Source: an uncultured Elusimicrobiales bacterium
GTDB lineage: Bacteria; Elusimicrobiota; Elusimicrobia; Elusimicrobiales; Elusimicrobiaceae
NCBI GenBank assembly: GCA_910576915.1
Contig: CAJTJT010000001.1
Location: forward strand, 1-64,000
Reading direction: 5' to 3'
Length of the DNA stretch: 64,000 nucleotides
The notes beneath the pieces were generated by a model, which was not told the origin of the DNA, did no database searches, and saw only the letters and a list, made by a program, of their open reading frames with translations. Shown here piece after piece: positions 58,089-64,000 of the stretch. Position numbers and translations under genes: made by a program. Numbering within the stretch: position 1 is the stretch's first letter; each line of letters opens with the position of its first letter.

Positions 58089-59126
58089 TTACAAAATCAT
58101 CATGCTGTCGCCGAAGGAATAGAAGCGGTACTTCTTTTCCACCGCCTGCAGGTAGGCTTCGTAAATAAAATCCTCACCCGCAAACGCGGACGTCATGCAC
58201 AGGGGTGTAGAGTCCGGGAAGTGAAAGTTGGTAATCAGGCAGTCGATGGCCTTAAATTTGTAACCGGGATAAATAAACAAATCCGTCCATTTTTTGCCCG
58301 CGTGGGTGACGTGGCTTTCATCCGTAAAACTTTCCAGCGTGCGCGTGCTTGTCGTTCCGCACGAGAACACACGTCCGCCCGCCCGGCGCACCGCGTTAAG
58401 CGTATCTGCCGTTTCTTGCGATACTTCGCCGAGCTCGGCCAGCATGTGGTGCTGTTCGGGTTCGCCGCGCAACGGTTTGAACGTCCCCCAGCCTACATGC
58501 AGGGTGATGTAGCAAATTTTAACGCCTTTATCCGTCAGTTTTTGCAAGAGTTCCGGCGTGAAGTGGAATCCCGCCGTCGGCGCGGCGATGGAGCCCTTAT
58601 ATTTGGCGTAAACGGTTTGGTAGCGGTCTTTATCCGTTTCAATACTGGCGGTCATGCCGTTGTGTTTGCGCGCTTTTTCGATATATTGCGGAAGCGGCAT
58701 GAGGCCGTGCGCGTCGCAAAACGGTAAAATATCGTCTTGGTTAAATTCCAGCAAGGCTTCGTTATTTTCGGTTTTGCCGATGGCTTGGGCGGTTAATCCG
58801 TCCCCAAAATCAAGCGTCATGCCTTCTTTATAGTCGCGCGTGAGGACGGCCCAGGTGCGCGCATTTACCGTCGGGCGTACGAGTAAAACTTCCACTTTTC
58901 CGCCTGTCGGTTTATGGGCAAACAGCTTGGCGGGGAAAACTTTGGTGTTGTTGATAACAAGCGCGTCGCCCGCGTTAAAATACTCGTGAATATCGCGGAA
59001 GATGCGGTGCTCGATGGTGTGCGTATCGCGGTGGAGCACCATCTGGCGGGAACTGTCACGCGGGGTGGCGGGCTGCTTGGCGATAAGCGGGTCTAAATCC
59101 AATTCTTTGAAACGTTCAAAAGCCAT
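58089..59126 (-). CDS. queA: S-adenosylmethionine:tRNA ribosyltransferase-isomerase
   Basis: Penultimate enzyme of queuosine synthesis, adding an epoxycyclopentane from SAM to preQ1 in tRNA. At 345 residues it is full length. It has RQMVLHRDTHTIEHRIFRDI at the start and APTAGFHFTPELL, ITLHVGWGTFKPLRGE and IYPGYKFKAIDCLITNFH, all conserved QueA segments. It lies 14 nt after the spoIID-like gene. Confidence 0.96.
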   Translation of the reverse strand: MAFERFKELDLDPLIAKQPATPRDSSRQMVLHRDTHTIEHRIFRDIHEYFNAGDALVINNTKVFPAKLFAHKPTGGKVEVLLVRPTVNARTWAVLTRDYKEGMTLDFGDGLTAQAIGKTENNEALLEFNQDDILPFCDAHGLMPLPQYIEKARKHNGMTASIETDKDRYQTVYAKYKGSIAAPTAGFHFTPELLQKLTDKGVKICYITLHVGWGTFKPLRGEPEQHHMLAELGEVSQETADTLNAVRRAGGRVFSCGTTSTRTLESFTDESHVTHAGKKWTDLFIYPGYKFKAIDCLITNFHFPDSTPLCMTSAFAGEDFIYEAYLQAVEKKYRFYSFGDSMMIL

Positions 59127-59140
59127 AATAAAAATGTCCT

Positions 59141-60397
59141 TTATTTAATTTCGGCGATTTTCGCACCGGGGTAATAATTTTTCAAAATTTTGCGGTAATC
59201 TTTGCCGCTTTTGGCCATGCCGTTGGCGCCGTCCTGGCACATGCCCACGCCGTGGCCGTAGCCTTTGCCGGAAAATTGTACGTCGTTTTTGCGGACGGAA
59301 ATTTTGTCAATCTTGCAGCTGCGGATGCCCGTAGCCAGGCGGAATTTTCCGCACGCCACGGTTTTGCTTCCTTTCGACGTGCGAAGCGTTAAATTAGTGG
59401 CGCGTCCGGTATCTGTTTTGCGGGCGATTTTGATGCTTTTCAGCGTGCCCGTAAGGCCGACCGTTTTGGCGTACGCAAGCACTTTGGCGTGGGAAATGTT
59501 CATCTGCCACGAGTGGCTTTTGGAATGGCTGTCGTACTTGCAGGAAGCGCCGGAGAGCGGTTTGATGGAAGCCGCGCCCGGGTTCCAGCTGCGTACGTCG
59601 TCCGTGCCGCCGCCGCAGTTGGCGTGGTAATAGGTGTAGAACAGTTTGTCGTCAAACGTAAGCACCTGGCCGCGGGTTTCGTCCACGGCTTTTTTTACCG
59701 AATCGTACTGTTTGCCGCCGCCTTTGTACATTTGGCTGCGTACGTCGCTGTATAGATCAAAATTTTGATTTTTAACGCTTTCCAAACTTTTCAGCGTATA
59801 TGTGCGCGCCGCCACGGCCTGCGCTTTTAAGGCCTCCGGCGGCCACGTGTAACTCATTTCGTACGGCAGGACGCCGTAAAGATAGGTTTCCAGCGGTGCG
59901 TGTTCCACCAGGTGAAACGAACTAGCCGCCGGAATAATGAAAATTTTGCCGGAATAAACGTTTTTGTTCCAGGTAAGCAGGGTGCCTTGGGCGGGTTCCA
60001 AAATAATGGTCTGCGCGGCTTGCAGCGTGCCCAGTTGAATTTTGCCGCCGCCTAAAGCCTTTACGGCCAGGGTTCCGGGGGCGGACACTTTATATTTTTT
60101 GGATAAATTGGGCGTATAGACGTACACACGGCCGGAGTGTTTGATGTCGGCGTTTTTTTGTTTTTCGGCGAGCAGTACGCGGACCGTTTTATCCGCCGGG
60201 AGATTTTTGGCGGACGGGTCCTGCGACGGCGGATCGGGTTGTTTTTCTTCGGGCGTTTGGGGGGCGGAAACCACGGGGCTTTCGCCTTTGGCGGCGGAAT
60301 AATCCGTCCGGCCGCGTCTTTGGGACGGCACGGCGCACGCCGCGCATAAAACGGCGGCGCAGAGGAATGCAAACGGTGCGCGGAGAGAGTTTTTCAT
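59141..60397 (-). CDS. SpoIID/LytB domain lipoprotein
   Basis: A 418-residue predicted lipoprotein (MKNSLRAPFAFLCAAVLCAAC lies in the lipobox region; the Cys is at about residue 21). A Pro-rich linker follows, then the SpoIID domain: HAPLETYLYGVLPYEMSYTW, ALKAQAVAARTYTL, YYHANCGGGTDD and GYGHGVGMCQDGANGMAKSG. SpoIID proteins cut peptidoglycan glycan strands as lytic transglycosylases. In non-sporulators the role is cell wall remodelling. It follows ruvB by 5 nt and precedes queA. Confidence 0.9.
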   Translation of the reverse strand: MKNSLRAPFAFLCAAVLCAACAVPSQRRGRTDYSAAKGESPVVSAPQTPEEKQPDPPSQDPSAKNLPADKTVRVLLAEKQKNADIKHSGRVYVYTPNLSKKYKVSAPGTLAVKALGGGKIQLGTLQAAQTIILEPAQGTLLTWNKNVYSGKIFIIPAASSFHLVEHAPLETYLYGVLPYEMSYTWPPEALKAQAVAARTYTLKSLESVKNQNFDLYSDVRSQMYKGGGKQYDSVKKAVDETRGQVLTFDDKLFYTYYHANCGGGTDDVRSWNPGAASIKPLSGASCKYDSHSKSHSWQMNISHAKVLAYAKTVGLTGTLKSIKIARKTDTGRATNLTLRTSKGSKTVACGKFRLATGIRSCKIDKISVRKNDVQFSGKGYGHGVGMCQDGANGMAKSGKDYRKILKNYYPGAKIAEIK

Positions 60398-60402
60398 AAG
60401 CG

Positions 60403-61425
60403 TTAAAATAATAAGTCGGCGTGCAGTTTGCGGCCCAAATGTTCGTAGGCTTTGCGCGCGGCAACGCGTCCGCGCGGGGTGCGCGCGATGAACCCGGCTT
60501 TGATTAAAAAGGGTTCGATGACGTCCGTCAGCGTGTCGACGGATTCGGATACGGCAATCGCCAGGTTTTCCACGCCCACCGGGCCGCCGGAAAAGCGGTC
60601 GATAAGCGCTTCCAAAATGCGTTTGTCCATGCTGTCGAGGCCTTCGGAGTCGATGTCCAAAGAGTCCATGGCCGTCTGCGCGATTTCCTGCGTGATTACG
60701 CCTTTGCCTTTTACCTGGGCAAAGTCGCGCGCGCGGCGCAAAAGGCGGTTGGCGATACGCGGCGTACCGCGGGAACGCTTGGCCAGTTCGGTAAGGCCCT
60801 CGCGGTCCGCGTCGATGTTTAAGAGGCGCGCGGAGCGTTCCAAAATATCGGTAATTTCGGGCACTTCGTAAAAGCCGAGGTTAAAGACGATTCCAAAGCG
60901 GTCGCGAAGCGGGCCGGTCAGCAGGCCGGAGCGCGTGGTTGCCCCCACGAGCGTAAAACGCGGCACGGCCAGTTTTAAGGTGGTCGAGCCCGCCCCTTTG
61001 CCCGTATTAATAAAGAACGTAAAATCTTCCATCGCGGGGTATAAGGCTTCTTCCACGGCGGGGTTTAAACGGTGGATTTCGTCGATAAACAAGATGTCGC
61101 CTTCAGAAAGTTCAGTCGTCAGCATAGCGGCCAAATCGCCCGGGCGGGCGAGCACGGGGCCGGAGGTTACTTTAATGTTAACGCCCATTTCGTGCGCCAG
61201 AATGTTGGCGAGCGTCGTTTTGCCAAGCCCGGGGGGCGCGTAAAAAAGACAGTGGTCCAAGGCTTCTTTGCGGGATTTGGCGGCTTCAATAAAGATATGC
61301 AGATTGTCTTTTAATTTCTGCTGTCCCACAAATTCCGACAGCGAAGCGGGGCGCAGAGCGGCTTCGAATCCGGCGGATTCGTCGGGCAGTTGGGTGACGT
61401 CTAAAATTTCGTTTTGGTTGCTCAT
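60403..61425 (-). CDS. ruvB: Holliday junction branch-migration ATPase
   Basis: Hexameric AAA+ motor of 340 residues. It has Walker A YAPPGLGKTTLANILA, Walker B ILFIDEIHRLNPAVEE, sensor GATTRSGLLTGPLRDRFG, and the C-terminal winged helix ending LIKAGFIARTPRGRVA. The start overlaps the ruvA stop by 4 nt. It precedes a spoIID-like gene and queA, a known ruvAB-queA neighbourhood. Confidence 0.97.
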   Translation of the reverse strand: MSNQNEILDVTQLPDESAGFEAALRPASLSEFVGQQKLKDNLHIFIEAAKSRKEALDHCLFYAPPGLGKTTLANILAHEMGVNIKVTSGPVLARPGDLAAMLTTELSEGDILFIDEIHRLNPAVEEALYPAMEDFTFFINTGKGAGSTTLKLAVPRFTLVGATTRSGLLTGPLRDRFGIVFNLGFYEVPEITDILERSARLLNIDADREGLTELAKRSRGTPRIANRLLRRARDFAQVKGKGVITQEIAQTAMDSLDIDSEGLDSMDKRILEALIDRFSGGPVGVENLAIAVSESVDTLTDVIEPFLIKAGFIARTPRGRVAARKAYEHLGRKLHADLLF

Positions 61426-62033
61426 TTTTTAAGTACCCGCAGGGCCTCCCGAATGATCGTTTCCAACGGTGCGTTGGGGTCAACGCCTTCGGTGTGCAAT
61501 TTTTCCATTGCGCGGCGCGCTTCGGCGGCGGAATACCCCAAAGCGCCCAGCGCTTCCAGTACGCCGCTTAAATACGGGGCTTCGTCCAATACTTTGATTT
61601 TGCTTTCGCCTTGTACGGTCAGCGCGTCCATTTTGTCTTTCAGCGAATGGATCAGCTTTTCGGCCGTTTTGGCCGTAAAACCGAAGATCCCCGTCAAAAT
61701 TTTCGGGTCGCGTTTTAAAATGGCGTTATGGAAGTCGGCCACCGAGCGCAGGGCTTTGTTTAAAAATTCCATCGCTTTTTTGGGGCCGGTGTTGGGGATG
61801 GCGGTTTTAAAAAGCGTCCAGAGTTCTTTGTCCTCTTTGGTTAAAAAGCCGTACAGTACCGTGCCGTCGTAGGGGGAGATGGATTCCGCCACGTAAAACG
61901 CGGTTTCCTGCCCGGCCGTCAGTTCCAGCGCGCTGCCGTGGGCGAGGTTTACTTCGTACCCCACACCGCCGCAGAGGATAATCGCTCCGTCTTCTTTTAC
62001 TTCTAAAATTTCGCCTTTTAAATACGCTATCAT
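61422..62033 (-). CDS. ruvA: Holliday junction-binding protein
   Basis: A 203-residue RuvA. It has the N-terminal OB fold (MIAYLKGEILEVKEDGAIIL, VGYEVNLAHGS), the helix-hairpin-helix region (ELWTLFKTAIPNTGPKKAME) and the C-terminal RuvB-binding domain (LSGVLEALGALGYSAAEARR). ruvC would normally be just upstream; here a pilin gene on the opposite strand lies between them. Confidence 0.95.
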   Translation of the reverse strand: MIAYLKGEILEVKEDGAIILCGGVGYEVNLAHGSALELTAGQETAFYVAESISPYDGTVLYGFLTKEDKELWTLFKTAIPNTGPKKAMEFLNKALRSVADFHNAILKRDPKILTGIFGFTAKTAEKLIHSLKDKMDALTVQGESKIKVLDEAPYLSGVLEALGALGYSAAEARRAMEKLHTEGVDPNAPLETIIREALRVLKK

Positions 62034-62101
62034 ATTTCCATTTTACCATATTAGCGGTAAGCGTCCATGCAATTAAAAAAATCGGCGCGCGCGAAAAGGG
62101 G

Positions 62102-62130
62102 TTGATTTTGGCGCGTGTTTTTTTTAGACT
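62102..62130 (+). promoter_or_regulatory. Promoter of pilin 62158
   Basis: TTGATT, 17-nt spacer with a run of eight T at its end, TAGACT. It resembles the T12 promoters in T-richness but lacks the TG and the exact run. Confidence 0.45.
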
Positions 62131-62157
62131 GTTATATAGTTGGATTAGGAGGATAGT

Positions 62158-62598
62158 ATGAAACAAGGTTTTACGTTAATTGAATTATTGGTGGTGGTGC
62201 TGATTATCGGTATTCTGTCGGCGATTGCGCTGCCGCAGTATGAAAAATCGGTCAATAAAGCGCGCGGCGCGGAAGCTCTGATCGCCGCCAAAACGGTGGC
62301 GGATTCCGCCAACCTGTTCTTTTTGGAACGCCGCCAGTATCCTACGACGGTTTCGGAGTTGACGATTAAAGCTCCCTCTTTGGAATATTTTACGCTGACC
62401 GCCGCCCAGGACGGCGCTGCTTCCAAATATAAAATCGAGCTGGATTCCAACACGGCCTACGCTACGGTAGTGGTGTCTTGCAGCCGCGGCAAGGTGGTTG
62501 CGCGCTATTGCACGGGTTCGGAATGTGAGGACTTTTTCTCTTGCAAATCCTCTTCGAACACCAGCGAAGGCGCGCCCAGCGGAGCCTGCTTATTGTAA
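62158..62598 (+). CDS. Type IV pilin-like protein
   Basis: The shortest pilin here, 146 residues, with a 4-residue leader (MKQG|FTLIELLVVVLIIGIL). After the helix come AKTVADSANLFFLERRQYPT and a Cys-rich end (CSRGKVVARYCTGSECEDFF). TAGGAGGATAGT precedes the ATG, a strong site. It sits alone on the plus strand between ruvA and ruvC, splitting what is normally one operon. Two tandem terminators follow. Confidence 0.88.
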   Translation: MKQGFTLIELLVVVLIIGILSAIALPQYEKSVNKARGAEALIAAKTVADSANLFFLERRQYPTTVSELTIKAPSLEYFTLTAAQDGAASKYKIELDSNTAYATVVVSCSRGKVVARYCTGSECEDFFSCKSSSNTSEGAPSGACLL

Positions 62599-62640
62599 GT
62601 TTTTTCCCGTCTGCTTTGCCGGACGGATGAGATATAAAAG

Positions 62641-62672
62641 TCCCGGAGCGGTTTTCCGCCCCGGGATTTTTT
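62641..62672 (+). terminator. Pilin terminator 1
   Basis: TCCCGGAGCGG / CCGCCCCGGGA stem with a TTTT loop, then six T. Confidence 0.8.
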
Positions 62673-62687
62673 AATGGTTTGTTGCAG

Positions 62688-62718
62688 AACGCCCCGGGCG
62701 GAAACCCGGGGCGTTTTT
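62688..62718. terminator. Pilin terminator 2 / ruvC side
   Basis: AACGCCCCGGG / CCCGGGGCGTT stem then TTT; it may also stop ruvC transcription from the other side. Confidence 0.75.
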
Positions 62719-62730
62719 GATGCGTGGAAA

Positions 62731-63306
62731 TTATTTTTTAATTCGCTTTTTTATTTGTGCTTCCTGCGCGGCTTTGAGCTTGGCGAGGAAGGCTGCTTTT
62801 ACGTTTATCTTACTGTTCAGAGGCGCCGTTTTTAAGTGGCAGATGCCGATGGCCACCGCGTCGGCGGTGTCGTCCGGCGACGGGGCTTTGTTTAAGTTCA
62901 GCGTCAGCTGCACCATGCGCTGGACCTGTTTTTTGTCCGCGGTGCCCGTGCCGCAAATCATCAGTTTGACGCGTTTGGGGGGATAAAAAGTAATCGGTTT
63001 TTTGGCTTGCTGGCAGGCCAGAATAATCACGCCGCGCGTTTGCACGGTGTTGGCCATGGTAATCGCGCGTTTTAGAAAGAAGTTCTGTTCCATCGCTACT
63101 TGGTCGGGCGCGTATTCCGCCAAGATTTTTTGAAGTTCACCGTAGATGTATTCCAACCGCTCGGGCAGTTCCTGGTCCGCGCCCGTGTGAATCAGTCCGC
63201 ACGCGCGTAAAGACAAAACGGAACGGGCGCTTCTTGTAAGAATGGCCCATCCCGTTCTGTCTAAACCAGGGTCTATACCTAAAACGGTGGTTATGTTGTC
63301 CGTCAA
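62731..63306 (-). CDS. ruvC: Holliday junction resolvase
   Basis: Endonuclease cutting Holliday junctions, 191 residues from the chosen start. Catalytic residues are the Asp in VLGIDPGLDRTGW, the Glu in AMEQNFF, and the Asp pair in SPDDTADAVAIGICH. No ATG precedes the domain. I choose TTG 63306, which has GAGAGG 4 nt before it. An earlier TTG at 63318 in the same frame lacks a ribosome-binding site. It lies 13 nt after yebC. Confidence 0.93.
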   Translation of the reverse strand: MTDNITTVLGIDPGLDRTGWAILTRSARSVLSLRACGLIHTGADQELPERLEYIYGELQKILAEYAPDQVAMEQNFFLKRAITMANTVQTRGVIILACQQAKKPITFYPPKRVKLMICGTGTADKKQVQRMVQLTLNLNKAPSPDDTADAVAIGICHLKTAPLNSKINVKAAFLAKLKAAQEAQIKKRIKK

Positions 63307-63319
63307 GCGGCCTCTCAAA

Positions 63320-64000
63320 CTAAGCGTTTAATTTGGCGGCGACGGCTTCGTCGATGCTGGAGTTGTCGTACACGTTTTTGGTGTCGTCGTGGTCATCCAG
63401 CGCGTCGAGCATTTTCATAAGCGTTTCGGCGGTGTGTTCGTCGGTAACGGCTACGTCCGTATCGGGAATCATAGAAAGATCGGCCGATTCCGGCGTAATG
63501 CCTTTGGCTTCGATGGCTTTTTTAACGGCGTCCAAAGCGGCCATTTCCGGCGCGGTGATGACTTCGTACACGTCGCCGGCGGTGCGCACGTCTTCCGCGC
63601 CCGCTTCAAGCGCGAGGTCCATCAGTTCGTCTTCGGAGATGTCTTCCGTTTTAACGACGATTAAGCCTTTGCTTTTAAACATGTAAGACACGCAGCCCGC
63701 CGTGCCGATGGAGCCGCCGTGGCTGGTGAAAATTTTGCGGATTTCCGCGAACGTGCGGTTTTTGTTGTCCGTGGTGCATTCCACGATGACCGCTACGGAA
63801 CCGGGGCCGTAGCCTTCGTACGTGATTTCTTCGTAAGACACGCCGGGAAGCTGGCCCGTACCTTTCATAATGGCGCGTTTGACGTTGTCAATCGGCATGT
63901 TGGCGGCGCGGGCGTCGTCCATAGCCTTGCGCAGGCGGGGGTTCTGGTCGGGGTTGCCGCCGCTCATTTTGGCGGCGATGGTTACTTCTCTTAAAATTTT
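63320..64000 (-). CDS. yebC: YebC/PmpR family protein (5' end outside window)
   Basis: The gene continues past the window end: codons from 64000 read ...KILREVTIAAKMSGGNPDQN, matching the internal part of YebC rather than its MSGHSKWANIKHRK start, so about 35 N-terminal residues are missing. Present segments include NVKRAIMKGTG, YEEITYEGYGPGSVAVIVEC, TDNKNRT and GSIGTAGCVSYMF. The family binds DNA or acts at ribosomes stalled on proline stretches. The yebC-ruvC-ruvA-ruvB order is widespread. Confidence 0.95.
   Translation of the reverse strand, partial: KILREVTIAAKMSGGNPDQNPRLRKAMDDARAANMPIDNVKRAIMKGTGQLPGVSYEEITYEGYGPGSVAVIVECTTDNKNRTFAEIRKIFTSHGGSIGTAGCVSYMFKSKGLIVVKTEDISEDELMDLALEAGAEDVRTAGDVYEVITAPEMAALDAVKKAIEAKGITPESADLSMIPDTDVAVTDEHTAETLMKMLDALDDHDDTKNVYDNSSIDEAVAAKLNA

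Overview
The window reads as a 64 kb chromosomal segment of a free-living or gut-type bacterium with a double-membrane envelope: MlaE/F/D-type lipid transport genes, lipoproteins, type IV pilins and no sporulation or phage genes. Gene content and the abundance of distinctive type IV pilin-like genes fit Elusimicrobiota (Elusimicrobium-like gut lineages) best. That assignment is inference from memory of the phylum, because there is no 16S rRNA gene here. Coding density is high and most genes are ordinary housekeeping. Accessory material is concentrated in a few repeat-rich gaps.

Layout. 1-1028: 3' part of a secreted Cys-containing protein. 1080-5281 (minus): HIT protein, rpsU, dnaG, rpoD (macromolecular synthesis operon). 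5282-6224: palindromic repeat and a pilin with an unusual leader. 6327-9958: acyl-CoA dehydrogenase, EtfB, ferredoxin-EtfA. 9959-11456: hairpins and an AT-rich nuclease-like gene. 11610-16184: histidine kinase, DUF3307, exonuclease, gpmI. 16318-17897: secreted protein, DUF167, pilin. 18072-19715: rpsF-ssb-rpsR-rplI. 19716-23478: repeats, two pilins, POT transporter. 23581-36172: dnaB, alr, mlaE, mlaF, mlaD, radA, PIN-TRAM, ispDF, lipoprotein, cysS, adenosine deaminase. 36834-41375: CLC channel, MarC, thioredoxin-DsbD fusion, two pilins including the probable major pilin. 41842-43957: Slp-like lipoprotein, msrBA. 44426-49930: tRNA-Glu, tRNA-Lys, ridA, malQ, nucleotidyltransferase, two unknowns, epimerase. 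49977-55037: tRNA-Ser, pilin, radical SAM, CBM48 protein, tsaE-tsaB-rimI, TPR protein. 55131-58052: repeats and two secreted Cys-rich proteins. 58089-64000: queA, spoIID-like, ruvB, ruvA, a pilin, ruvC, yebC (partial).

The most interesting content is a surface-structure network. Eight type IV pilin-like genes and three secreted Cys-rich proteins occur in 64 kb. Seven loci share one very unusual promoter: TTG-N5, a run of exactly 12 T, then an extended -10 (TGATACNAT type). Five of these drive pilins and two drive the Cys-rich secreted proteins, so they look like one regulon. Three of the pilins carry a palindromic repeat inserted in frame inside the prepilin leader, lengthening it to 42-46 residues. 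Two of the secreted proteins share an almost identical N-terminal module and then diverge completely, as in a constant/variable cassette system. A separate palindrome family with covarying arms is also present. Pilin genes have been placed inside otherwise conserved housekeeping clusters (rplI/dnaB and ruvC/ruvA).
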